Origin: Cryptomeria japonica
Taxonomy: Eukaryota; Streptophyta; Pinopsida; Cupressales; Cupressaceae
Direction of reading: 5' to 3'
DNA: 64,000 nucleotides
Assembly: GCF_030272615.1 (NCBI RefSeq)
Contig: NC_081409.1
Coordinates: 206,195,190 to 206,259,189 of the forward strand
Below are positions 24,607 to 35,901 of the stretch, in pieces. Positions within the stretch are counted from its first letter, which is position 1. Every line of letters starts with the position of its first letter. A program made the position numbers and the translations under genes. The notes below the pieces were generated by a model. It was not told where the DNA came from. It searched no databases and saw nothing but the letters and a program-made list of their open reading frames with translations.

Positions 24607-25711
24607 GGTAAATCATCTTTTCCCTTTGTGGAAGATATTTCTAATAGAAAAATAGGCAGATTAGCTATTGCAGTACCAGATGTGGTTATAGACCACAGTA
24701 TTTCTCTAATGGCTTTTTCTCTAGTGGGAAAATTTGTTGGACCAAGACCTAATATTGAAGTAGGTAGGTCTTTTGTTAAGAGAAAATGGAGGTTGAAAGG
24801 ACGGGTTGATGTCTCAACCCTGTCAAGGGGTTTCTTTGTCTTTTCCTTCTCTTGTGGGAAAGATTTGGAAATGGCTCTGAGTGGAGGACCCTGGATGTTT
24901 GGGAAATCTTCTTTATCCTTAAGAAAATGGTCTCCAAATATGGAGCTCAATGACTCTTTTTTTTAATCTGCTCTAGTCTGGGTGTGGTTGCCTAGTTTGT
25001 CACTTGAATTCTAGTTGTAGGATGTTTTCTCAAGTATTGCTAACTCCTTTGGGGAGCTTGTGGCTATAGATTCTATGACAACAGCATGAAAGAGGTTGGT
25101 GTATGTGAGGATATGTGTTAATATATCACAAAATATGGACCTTCCAAGCTCTATTGAAATAAATTCCAAGCTAGGGAAGTGGGAACAAGCTATAGAGTTT
25201 GATTCCCTCCCTTTTGTGTGTTTCTCTTGTAAGAAAGTTGGACATTGGGCAAAGGCTTTCCCAAGTAATCCCAAGAATGCTCAGAAGCATAAGAATCATA
25301 TTAAACAGATCTGGAAAGAGAAGATTAACAAAAAATGAGGAGGGCAGAGTGGAAGGAGGAAGTGGACTTCCTAGTAACCCAAAAGATATAACAAAGGATG
25401 ATAGGAAAGCTAGTCCTTCCAAGGATACTCTTCAAAAGGAAGTTAGAAAGGATGAAGATAATGTATTTGAAGTCAAAACAGTCAATGGATTTGAAGTTTT
25501 ACAGACTCGGGAGGAAGAGAATGTAAGCATAGAAGAAATTCTTGAAGATGGTGAGATTGGCTACATAAATGAATCACAACATGAGGCTCTAAAAGATATA
25601 GAAAAGGAAAGTAACAAAGTGTGTCCAAACGACTTTCAAGGTCCAAATATTATCTTTGAAAAAAAGACCAAGTTGGGATCACCTCAGGTTAACCTTAACT
25701 CTTTATTTTAG
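24607..25711 (+). pseudogene. LINE ORF1: DUF4283-type RNA-binding protein with zinc knuckle
   Basis: 24628-24966 encodes a DUF4283-like domain: FSLVGKFVGPRPNIEV, then KWRLKGRVDVSTLSRGFFV and SGGPWMFGKSSLSLRKW. After a stop (24964) the frame continues weakly to a knuckle at about 25219, VCFSCKKVGHWAKAF, where the last Cys has become Phe (CX2CX4HX4F). A frameshift then leads to a highly charged C-terminal tail (25330-25711). In plant LINEs this protein is thought to coat element RNA. Start codon uncertain: the first in-frame Met is at 24628, and upstream sequence fits the same domain. Confidence 0.8.
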
Positions 25712-28700
25712 AGTGTTGGAACTGAATCGCCCACCTCTTCTCAGAGAATAGGAGAACCTTGGAATAATAAGCATTCTACATATAAAGATGAATATGATGA
25801 AGAGATAATAGGAGTGGGAAAAAAGAAAAATAAGATGATAGGGTGTTCTAATGGGGTTAAAACTAGAACCAAGTCTAAGGCGGATATTGGTCTTTCCAAA
25901 TCCCCGCAAGGATGTAAAACCATGAAGTGGCATAGGGACCATGAGAGTAAACAAAACATAGCTGATGGAAGGCAGCGAACCATTTAGGAATCCTGCTCCC
26001 AAGTTTCCAAATGAAGGTAATTTCCTCGAACATATGAGGCCTAAATGGTCTCCATAAACAAGATGTATTAAGGAATTTTATTAGAGATCATAAGCTAGAT
26101 ATCATCCTGGTTCAGGAAACTAAAATGAGTAAGGAAAAAGTTGAAAAATTAAACTTCTTTAAATAGGGGGGTGTTTGTGGTAGTAGTTCGAATGGGGCGT
26201 CAGGTGGGGTGGCCATGTTTTGGAATAAGAAAACTATTGATAGAGGTCTGATTGATGAAGCTGGTAATATCATTTCTATGAGAGTTAAATGCATTGCTGA
26301 AGGATAGGAATGGGTGGTTACCAACATTTATGCTCCAAATTCTAAAGCTGCTAGGAGTAAGTTTTGGGACAAAATCCAGTAGAAAAGGGGGTTTTTTTCT
26401 CAGGACAGTTGGCTGTTGATGGGAGATTTCAACACCCCTTTGCAAGATATTGATAAATTTGGAGGAACTCAAGCTCAACTGGATAGCAGGATTGATCTTA
26501 TGGACTTCATCAATGCCAATGCCCTGATTGATGTTGATCTCTCTGGAGCTTCCTACACTTGGTCTAATCAAAGGGATGGAGGAGATCTTATTCAGGTAAG
26601 GCTTGATAGATCCCTTATCACTCCTGACTGGGTCCTTAAGTATACATGCTCTTTGTCTATTATTAACGGAATAGGATTGGATCATTATCCCATTTCTTTT
26701 GTTGCTGATTCAATTAAGGGAAAACGTTGTTTTCCATTCCAGTTTGAAAAACTGTGGATTTCACACCCTTCCTTGGAAACTTCCACTACCAAATGGTGGA
26801 ATATTACTGTGGATGGATCTGTCATGTTCAAAGTTGCTAAAAATTTAAGAAACACCAAAGATAACATTAAGATCTGGAACAAAAAGGTTTTTAGCGATAT
26901 TTTTAAATCCAAGAGGAAGTTGAAGAAGGAATTAGAACAAATTCAAAACTCAATTCAGAAAGATGGTTATAAGACGTTCCCCAAGGCTAAAGAAGATGAG
27001 GTTCTAGCCAAATTACACAACACTATATCAAGAGAAGAAATTTATCGGAGGCAGAGATCTAGGGCTATTTGGTTATAAGCCGGTGATAGAAACACTAAAT
27101 TCTTTCATATGACATCTATGAAGCATAAAGATGCTAGCAGAATTTCCAGATTAATTGTTGATGACAAAGATCTTCTCAAAGATGACGACATAGGTGATGA
27201 AGTTGTTAGGTTCTTCTCTAACCTCCTGACAGGTAGTAAGGAAATTGACATTGTTAAGCAACAAGACCTGGTTGATAACATTCCTATGATTATTGGACCT
27301 CATCAGAATAAGATATTATCTTCTATCCCTACAGCTAATGAAATTAAAAAAAAATTATTTCTCCTTTCAAGGGGATAAGGCTCCGGGCCCGAATGGCTTC
27401 CCTATGTTTTTCTTTCAAGAATATTGGCATATTGTTGGGGAAGACATGGCCAATGTTGTCAAAGAATTCTTTGGATCCAGAAGAACTCTTAAAGAAATCA
27501 ACTCTACTTTTATTGCTCTAATCCCTAAGGTGACTGGAGCTGATTCTATGGGAAAGTTTAGGCCAATTAGTCTTTGTATTTCTTTTTACAAGATTATTTC
27601 AAAAGTCCTGACTTCTAGACTGTTGGTTGTTCTCCCCTTTGTTATCTCTGAAGAGCAAAAAGGATTTGTCCCAAGCAGGCAGATTTTGGATTCTACTATT
27701 CTTGTGCATGAGAATATCCACTCTCTTAATGTTGCAAACAAAGAGGGTTTTCTTATAAAGATGGATCTGGCAAAAGCCTATGATAGAGTGGAATGGCAGG
27801 TTCTTTTCAGGGTCATGGAGGCCTTTGGATTTGATGAGAAGGTTATTAAAGTTACTAGAGAATTGATATTTACACCAAATTTTTCTTTTCTTATTAATGG
27901 ATCTTTGTGCAGATTTTTTAAATCTTCTAGGGGTCTTAGGCAAGGAGACCCTATTTCGCCTATTCTTTTCACTATCTTGGCGGAATGTTTGAGCAGACTG
28001 ATTCAAAAGTTGAAAATGAATAAAACCATCAAAGGGTTGCAACCCTCTTCTGCTATTGTCTTCTCCACACATCAACAGTTTGTTGATGATACTATTTTGT
28101 TGGGATATTCTTCTGTTAGTGAAGTTGTTTCCTTCAAAAATTCTCTTAGATCTTATTCCCTTGCTACTGGACAGCAGGTTAATTGGGAGAAATTTGCTAT
28201 TTATTTCATCAATACCCCATCTTTGAGGCAGCAGAGGATTGCTAACATAATTGGTTGTGAGGTGGAGCTGCTCCCCTATACTTATTTGGGTCTCCCTCTT
28301 GGTTTGTCTCCTCCAAACTCCTTCTAGAATTCTTTAATTGATAAACTCAACAAAAAAATTGGCAGGTTGGAAAGGATCTATGCTAACTCAGGCTGGTAAG
28401 CTTCAGCTTCTCCAAGCTACTCTTCAGAATCTGTCTGTTTATGCTCTTAGCTTGTTGAGTATACCAGTCAAATTTGTTGAAGCTTTAGAAAGAATTCGGA
28501 AAAGATTTATTTGGTCTAGTGTAGAAAATAAGAAAAGGATTGCTTTGGTTGCGTGGGATAAAGTTTGTACTCCTAAAAGCAATGGGGGGTTAGGTATTAA
28601 AGCTCTCAAACCTTTCAACAAAGCCTTGTTAGCTAAAAATATTTGGGGGACATATGATATTAAGAAATATTGGAGTAGGGTGTGGTTTGATAAATACTTA

Positions 28701-30203
28701 CATAATCAGCCAATTCATTCTCTTCTCTATTCTGAAGATATCCCTGTTGGATCTTTTATATGGAATAGTATGATCAATTCTATAAAAGTTGCTAAAGCTG
28801 GAGTTGGATGGGTCCTTGGCAAAGGTGATAAAATCATATTTTGGGAGGATGTATGGATTAAAGATGAGCCTCTTTTTAAACAGGATTGCAACCATCTCAT
28901 TGAAGAATGTAAAAGAAGGTATGGTTCTATGGTCTGTAATTATTGGAAGGAGAATAAATGGGTCAAACTTGATGCAGTTTATGTTGGATTCTCGTTGCTC
29001 CAACATGATTTGTTGTCCTTTTCTATCAGTAAAGATTATGATGATGTGTTCCTATGGAAGAGTAATCCTAGGGGTAATTTTACTGTTGCCTCTACTTATA
29101 AAAAAATTGTTACTCAGGCCTGCAACCCAATATGGACTAAAATTTGGAATAGATTCCTCATTCCTAAAGTTAACATGTTTTTTTTGGCTTGCAACTCACA
29201 ACAAGATTCTTACCATTGATAACCTGGCTCGAAGAGGATTCATGATTCCTAATAGGTGTGAATTATGTCAGAAAGAGGTTGAATCTGTGGATCATTTGTT
29301 TATTCATTGTTCTTTTACCTGGGAAATCTGGAGTAAAGTGTGGATGCAATGCAAATTTGATTGGGTAATGCACAATAGTTTTAAGGAAGTCATCTGGCAA
29401 TGGATCTTCCCTACTAAGCTTCCTATGATTAAGACCCTCTAGTCCTTTGTCCTTCCTATGACCTGCTGGCATATCTGGAAGGAGAGAAACAATAGAATAT
29501 TCAAGGAGGCTAAGTGGTCTTCTAAGGTGGTTTTTGAAAATATTTGTAGGCCTATTAAAGAAAACATCAACACCATTCACAAAAATAACAAGCAGTGTAG
29601 TTATATTAATATGACTGATAATGAGAAAAGCATCCTAACTGAATGGAAGTTGATACACAAGGTCTACAAATCTAATATGAAGAGCAGGAGAGATAATGTT
29701 GTGTGGAGGTTCCCTCGTCATGATTGGGTTAAGGTGAACTTTGATGGTGCAACCAAAGGTAATCCTGGGAAGGCTAGAGGGGGAGGAGTCATCAAAAACT
29801 CTTATGGCTTTTGTGTTGTTGCAACTGCCTCTCCATTTGGAGTTCAAAACAACCACGTGGCAGAAGCTCTGGCATTGTTAAAATGTCTCCAGCTTGCTCA
29901 GGAGTTTTAATTTTTAAAAGAATATTGCTGGAGGGGGACTCTCTCAATATTATTCAAGCTATTAAAGGTATTAGTTCCCCTTCTTGGAACATTCATAATA
30001 TCATTGTTAATGCTAAAAAATTGTTAGATGCCTATGATAGTGTGATTATTACCCATACCTTTAGGGAAGGTAATAGGGTTGTTGATTTGTTAGCCAATGA
30101 GGGGGTCATTTTAGCGGAGGATGCTAAGTATATCGGAGAAGTTTCATGTAAGAATGGAGTCCATGAGCAATTATTATTTGATAGAGTCCATGGTATATGT
30201 TAA
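25712..30203 (+). pseudogene. LINE ORF2: endonuclease, reverse transcriptase, RNase H
   Basis: In order: a poorly coding linker (25712-26040); an AP-type endonuclease (DIILVQETKMS near 26100, VTNIYAPN near 26320, LLMGDFNTP near 26415, then DRSLITPDW and a GLDHYPISF motif matching S/LDH); the RT with APGPNGFP (27385), FRPISLC, KMDLAKAYDRVEW (27763), RGLRQGDPISP (27930) and QFVDDTILLG at 28077 as its catalytic box (F-V-D-D); a zinc-binding CELCQKEVESVDHLFIHC segment near 29256; and RNase H with NFDGATKGNPGKARGGG (29740) and EGDSLNIIQAI (29938). Stops and frameshifts at several points (for example 27076, 28325, 29210, 29910) make it inactive. Confidence 0.9.
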
Positions 30204-32083
30204 TTTCATTATTACCTTTTTGGGTTTGAATCTCAATGATAGATATTGGAGTGATGCAGAGTGTCAGTTGATTACCTATTTAAGGCATCGTGATAATGAG
30301 CACTGGTGTGACGGGCCTAATCATATTAAGTGCTGGTTTATTTTGAATGTCTTAAAAGACTATTTGAACAACAAGAAAACCGCCTTGTTTTTCAATTCAA
30401 GCGTCTTCTTTCTTCAGCATTTGGTTATTTTGTACTCTATTGAGGGTTTTGACTTCAACAACCTTTACATTATGCGGGGGAATCTTAATCACAATGAACC
30501 TTCCAGCTGTGATAGCTGGAAAAGTGAAAGGAAAATATGGCGAAGGTTGCATAGATATGGATTCATTGATTACATGGAGAAACTGCATGAGAGCAAGAAG
30601 TCTGTTTCACATGGTTTTGCCAAGGGCTGGATCAATAATAAAGTTACTCTATTTGGCTAGACATGGAAGTTGGATGAAGATTTGGTGGTAGAGGTTACCA
30701 GATTGCAGAAGGAAGGCATCAAATTCTACAAAGACCGCAAGTTCTCGATGGAAGCTACCAAGAATTTCTCTAAAGATGAAGAAGAAAGGGCTCGGCTCGC
30801 TAAGAAAGACAATGTGTCCTACTACCTCGCTAGCCAAGTAAAATCTTTTTGGCAAAAAATGTTGAAAGTTTTAATGGAATACCTTACGGTTGATGGAAGG
30901 TTTTCGAAAGTTTACAATTACCACTTTGTCATCCTTAACCATTTTCGCCATGGCTCGAAGATTTCGTTGCCCTTCTATTTGGCCTCTTCCCTTAACAATA
31001 GCCTGGTCGACCATGCCAAGAAACCTAAATCCTACTCCATTACTCACCAAGGCCTTATTTTGTTAATATATGAGCATTTGAAAGGTAAAGCTAGGGCTAA
31101 TAGGGATGACCCCTTTGTGGAGAATGCCCACATTTCTGAGGGTTATGATTGCTCTGATTCTGATGAAGATTCTTCTAATCCTCCTAATTGAGGGTTAGTG
31201 ATGAAGCTAAAGAAGACATGGAAGAAAATGTTGGTTCTGAGCAGGAACAAGGGAAGGAGGTGGAAGAAGAGGCGGAGAATGAGTAGGAGAAGGAGGTTGA
31301 GGGCGAGGAAGGGGAAGAGCAGAGAAAAGAGGATGTTGAAGAGCCGAAGGATAGTCCCTATGCCTCAGATAATAGGGAGGATGTTCAACACAGCATGGAG
31401 GAGGGAAACCCTAGGTCTGTGGACTCTGCCCCGATTATGGAGAACGCGGATTCCATTCTGAATGCAGCCAAAAATAGTACCCTGGAAATGTTCAATTTTC
31501 AGAAATGGGTGATTGATAATATCTCTAGCATTTAGAATAAACAGAAAGACCTGGATTATAAAATTGAGAATTTGATTAAGGATACCAACATTAAAGGTAA
31601 AGAGGATGATACGGAGGATACTATTGATGTTGAGGACGAAGAAGAAATTCCAGACTAGCCGGAAAAAGACATTATTAAGGGAGATTTGAAGCATCTTGAA
31701 GATGTGGTGAGAAGTATCAAAGAAAAGGGTGAGGTTGATAATGGTCTGATAAACAATCGGATTCAAAAAAATGAGAATGCTTTGAAGAAATTCATGGAGC
31801 ATAGTCTGGCGATGTTGAAGGTGTCTTCTCAAAACATAAATGTGTTGGTTACTTGCCTGGAGAAGAACAAGCAGAATAAAGATATGGTGATCATTGATGA
31901 CGAGTCGGCCTCTAGTTCTGTTCTACACTCCACCAGACGCAGAACCAGGCAAAATACTAGTGAGCTGGAGTTGAAGACCAAAGACAATCAATAGATGCAG
32001 GATAACAAAGATCTGAAAGAGGCAGCTAAGGTGATGATGATGCTGGTCAAGGATGTGGAAGAGACTATAAAGATTTTCATCTG
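30190..32083 (+). pseudogene. LINE ORF3, unrecognised protein of about 630 residues
   Basis: A third ORF beginning with ATG at 30190, overlapping the end of ORF2 (TAA at 30201-30203) by 14 bases in another frame. Part 1 (30190-30657) is globular. One in-frame TAG (30658) is followed by LDEDLVVEVTRLQKEGIKF and a further globular part to 31191 (GLILLIYEHLKGKAR). A frame change follows into an acidic Glu-rich region (31190-31480), and then a Lys/Asp/Glu-rich coiled-coil-like region to about 32083. No catalytic motif, signal peptide or strong membrane segment is evident apart from one hydrophobic stretch (VYVNFIITFLGL, start of ORF3). Plant L1s normally have two ORFs, so this one is out of the ordinary. 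Function unknown. Confidence 0.65.
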
Positions 32084-32276
32084 ATATGTAATCTGGTTTT
32101 AGGTTGCCAGCCTCTCGTTGGCCTTGTGTTGTTCTTTTCCTTGGTTGTTGGTCTTTCTGTTGTTCTTTTGCAGCCTCTCTCTTTGTTATGTTCTTCCTAG
32201 TTTCTTGTTTGCTTATCTTTTCACTATTTAAGCGGGTTTTGGGTCCCTTAAAACCTAATTTTCCTTAATCAAAAAT
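32084..32276 (+). other. LINE 3' untranslated region and A-rich end
   Basis: T-rich (TTGTTCTTTTCCTTGGTTGT), then GCGGGTTTTGGGTCCCTTAA and a short AAAAATAAAA end immediately before the target duplication. No poly(A) run of more than five bases. Confidence 0.7.
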
Positions 32277-32285
32277 AAAAGGCTA

Positions 32286-34740
32286 CTATGGGCATTATTC
32301 AAAAATTTTCAAGAGGAAATAAAAAATAGAGTTAAAATTCCAAAGAAAATTGTAGAAAAATATAAGGATACTATTTGTTTTATGGTTAATAAATATGAAT
32401 GTATGATGGAGGTAGTCCAGCCTAGAATAGTTTAGATCATGCCAATGGGTTATGAAGTGGATGAGGCCACACTGGATGCTTATGCACAACATTTATTGAA
32501 AGCTCCAGTTAATGAGAAAGAAGAAAAAATTGGCACAACTCAGGAGAAGGGTTTAAAAGTTCATCAAGAAGAAATTGCACCCACCATAAGAAAGAAAATG
32601 ACAAGGGTTGTAGCTAAGACATTAATCAATGAGGGTCATGACATGGCTAAAATTGAACAAAAAGTTAAAATCCTTGAAGCCTGGAGAAAGGAAGAGATGA
32701 AGCAGAAGAGGAAGAAGGAGAGAGAAGAGAACAAGGCAGCTCAGGCCACTCCTAATGTGGTCTCGGTTACAACAAATTCATCAAAACAACCGGAAGCACC
32801 ATCTGGTGAGCCTGCCATCCCCAAGCCAAAGGAATCAGTGAAAAGGAAACAAAAACCGGCTAGGCAATACATGATTGTATCTTCTGAGGAGACTGAATCT
32901 GATGAAGAGATCAAACAAGCTCCAAAGAAGAAAGGTGTTTTTGCAAGGGTTGTGAGAGAAAAGAAGGAAGAAAAGAAGAAACAACCTTAGATGGAGCCTC
33001 CCCGGAAGACTCCCAAAATCACAATTGTACATAAGCGGAAGCCTAAGGCAGATGAGAAATCTAAACCGAAAACAAAGAGAAGAACCGGTAAGAAGAAGTT
33101 AGATGCTCAAGACATTATTGATCAGATAATTAATGATGGTAATTTGGATAACATTTCTACATTCTATGATGATTTTGATGATGAAGACAAGAAGCAGTTA
33201 GAGGAGGTAGTAGGACTCTGATTGAGTTAGAGAAAACTTTGCCCAAGGAATTGTATGATAAGTTAGAGGTCAGAAAATTACATGCACAAACTTTGGACCG
33301 GCAAATAAAGGAAACAAAATTGGTCAATCTATGTCCATCAATAACTCCACCAATGATTGCAGATTTAATTAATAAGACAGGTTCAACTAAATTCAATCCT
33401 AAACACCAGATTAATAACTTGATGCTAGAAAAATATGAGGAGATCCAGAAGGAGACCATTGACATATGGGTCAGAATTCTTTTAAGTCTTGGATATGAGT
33501 TAATTCCCAGTTTTGTTCAGTCATAGAACATTCAATTACCAGGACAAGGAACCAGTAAAAACAAATGAGTAGAATGTAAATACAGATCCACCGGTTAACA
33601 CTCCACCGGTTACTACACAATCGACTAATAAGTCCAATTTCGGTACTGGGGATACTCAGAATCCTCTAGAATCCCATGTATAGGATGTAGACACAGAGGT
33701 TGAGAAGGACAAAGGTACAAAGGATAAGGTCTCCGATGATGCACCAACAATGAGTGAGGCACCAAGTGGCGAAGCCACCAGTGCACAAGAGGTAAAGGCT
33801 ATAGAGAATAAGTCACCGACTGACAAAGGAAAATAGACAAAGTCGGTCTTCCCTTCCAATTTGGCAATTGACACATCATCCTTAGCCAAAGGGAAAATGC
33901 CACAATTTTATATCAATTTTGACAAGCCTTATCATTTAATCTCTCTGGCAAAGAAAATTTTGGCCACCGTAGCACTTCAAGCTCAAGCAACTCAAGAATT
34001 GGCACATGAGGAGTCTTAAGGATAGAGAATTAATTCATAATACTTTTGAAGTTTTGAACCGGCTTGTACCAAAATTCGAGGCTAAGGAGAGAGCAAGTTC
34101 ATCAAGTAAATTGCTAGAGTTAATTGAATGCATCCCTAAGCAATATGATTATTTGGTTAAGATTTCTATAACTAAGGCTAAAGACAAAATTTTTGAGGCC
34201 TGGAAGCAGACATTTCTAGTGATGATTGCATCAAAGAAGGCAAAACTTCAAACTTGCTTACAATCTATTGATGATGTGTTAGCAAGAGGAGGAAAGGTAT
34301 ACAAGACTTGTCTAGATTTTTCTAAGCTTACAGCCTCTATAGACAAGTAAATTTTGGATTGTAAAGATCACTTGCTCCAGATTTCAAACTCCTATAATCT
34401 GGCAGCAAATTTGACATGTTCTTTAGAAGGTCCAGTTTTGGTGGTTATGGATCAGATTTTGAGGTTAGAAAAGGAAAGGGACAACACAATAAGGTGAGCA
34501 ATAGAGCTCCGAAATTTTATTGGTCCCCGACTAGATAACCTGCTATGTCACAAAACAAAATGTATATCTAACATGCAGCAAGAGGATCCCAATGAATCCC
34601 AAGCAATTGACTATTATGCCAATCTCTTGAATGGATTCACCTCTATTCTTGATTCTCTCAATCAGGGTTGCGACACATATTTTTCATTTTTGAAGACTTT
34701 GTATACTAACATTTTGAAGCATGTATAGGAACTGGTATGT
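32286..34740 (+). pseudogene. Unfamiliar ORF of the Sirevirus-like element, C-terminal part
   Basis: Continues the ORF broken by the LINE. It includes LLWALFKNFQEEIKNRV (from 32283), the open segment 32439-32987 (MPMGYEVDEATLDAYAQ..., Lys/Glu-rich, ending KKEEKKKQP), 32991-33221 (basic linker PRKTPKITIVHKRKPK, then acidic FYDDFDDEDKK), and later remnants to 34350 and beyond. Many stops. Overall a highly charged, probably disordered and coiled protein without enzymatic motifs. It is not pol. Where its end lies is unclear; the last sizeable open segment stops at 34350. Confidence 0.6.
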
Positions 34741-34789
34741 ATATATTTGTACAACATATTTGGTGGGCACCCTGCTTTGTCGTTGATGT

Positions 34790-34941
34790 CGAAGGGGGGA
34801 GTATAGTGAAAAATGGATGCATATCACAGGGGGAGTACACTAGATGTATATAATTGCATGGATGTATAGGTAAGGGGGAGCAGATTTAGGGATGATATCA
34901 TTTTTCACATGAGTGTTGACATCAATGCCAAAGGGGGAGAT
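34790..34941 (+). other. Multiple polypurine tracts before the 3' LTR
   Basis: GAAGGGGGGAG (34791), CAGGGGGAG (34828), TAAGGGGGAG (34871) and CCAAAGGGGGAGAT (34929-34941), the last abutting the LTR. Repeated PPTs of this kind are described for Sireviruses. Confidence 0.75.
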
Positions 34942-35896
34942 TGTTGGCAATTGACACTCATCTGGTAAGGTGAATTACATTTAGGGTTGTCATTGATGGC
35001 AACTCATCTTCAGCTGTTGGTATTTCTCATCCAGATTCATTGTCTTATCATTTTGCATAGATTGGGCCAACCGGTATACACACACTTTGCTTTATTCTTG
35101 TTAATTGGTTAGTCTTGGTATCGGTAACGTATATTTGGGACCCAGTTAAGGTATTTTGGGACCCCGGTAAAATCACTTGTGAAATTTATGGTAACGTGTA
35201 GGCTGACATCAGATATGATCATCGGGATAATGCATATCATACTTTGTGATCCGGAAGCCGACAAGTTTATTTTTCATCTTGAGGCCGACATGTTGAACAA
35301 GTTACAAGGGTATTTAAGGGAGATCATTTAGCGATGGATTTCATGTTAGTGGTTATGTGATTTGTAATGTGAATCAGTCAGAGATTGATGGTAAGCAATT
35401 TGGTCAGCGAGTGGAAGGTTTTGTGTGCAGTTTCACAACACATTCCCAATCGGTAACAGAACAGAGTATCAATAAACCAGTTTAGAGGAGGTTGGTAGAG
35501 CTTTAATCGGAACTTATCCAGCATGGTCAAATGCATCCTATAAGTTCACTTTTGTATCAAATCATTGTGCAATGTTGTGTAAGTCAGCGAGACTTCTGTT
35601 TGAGCAATTAGCTCTAGGTAGTGAGCCTGATTGCATGTGCAATCTCCTCCATGTAATGTGTATACCTTGATCAAGTATATAGATATTGTGGGTATCAGCC
35701 CCACCGTGGTTTTTCCTTTTACAGGGTTTTCCACATATAAATATTGGTGTTATGGTATTGTTGATTTATGTGTTGATTTGTTTATGCACTTTAATTTTAT
35801 ATTCTGTTAACTGGTTCATAAGCAATAAGTTCATAAATTCATTTACCAGTAGAACACTGATTCACGCCCCCCTATCAGTGTTCTTGGATTCCAATA
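34942..35896 (+). repeat. 3' LTR of the Sirevirus-like element (955 bp)
   Basis: TGTTGGCAATTGACACTCAT to GGATTCCAATA; the terminal CA has become TA. Collinear with 21223-22172 with scattered changes, many C/T or G/A. Followed by CGTGG (35897-35901), one base different from the CATGG at 21218-21222. Confidence 0.9.
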
Positions 35897-35901
35897 CGTG
35901 G

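Larger units (their letters stand above)
24591..32276 (+). mobile_element. Plant L1-type LINE with a third ORF, about 7.7 kb
   Basis: Non-LTR retrotransposon flanked by the duplication AAAAGGCTA (24582-24590 and 32277-32285). Removing it restores the host ORF frame. It contains ORF1 (DUF4283-type domain and zinc knuckle), ORF2 (AP endonuclease, reverse transcriptase, zinc-binding segment, RNase H), and unusually ORF3 starting inside the end of ORF2. A T-rich 3' UTR ends in a short A-rich tail (AAAAATAAAA). It seems nearly full length, since ORF1 is present, but carries many stops and several frameshifts. It inserted after the Sirevirus-like element. Confidence 0.9.
21223..35896 (+). mobile_element. 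Sirevirus-like Copia derivative lacking pol
   Basis: Two direct LTRs (21223-22172 and 34942-35896) starting TGTTGGCAATTGACACTC. The element shows a primer site at 22175, several G-rich polypurine tracts before the 3' LTR, and flanks CATGG/CGTGG as a 5-bp duplication with one change. Between them are only a partial gag (coiled coil plus three zinc knuckles) and a second, unfamiliar ORF; no protease, integrase, RT or RNase H of Copia type is visible. Repeated AAGGGGGAG-type tracts before the 3' LTR are a known Sirevirus trait. It is interrupted by a LINE at 24591-32276; without that it is about 7.0 kb. Likely non-autonomous. Confidence 0.82.

Noticed and set aside
24588-24950. Minus-strand frame of 120 codons
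   Set aside because: Opposite the LINE ORF1 DUF4283-type domain, which is the real coding strand.
26200-26685. Minus-strand frame of 161 codons
   Set aside because: Opposite the LINE endonuclease domain.
27599-28075. Minus-strand frame of 158 codons
   Set aside because: Lies opposite the LINE reverse transcriptase and matches nothing.
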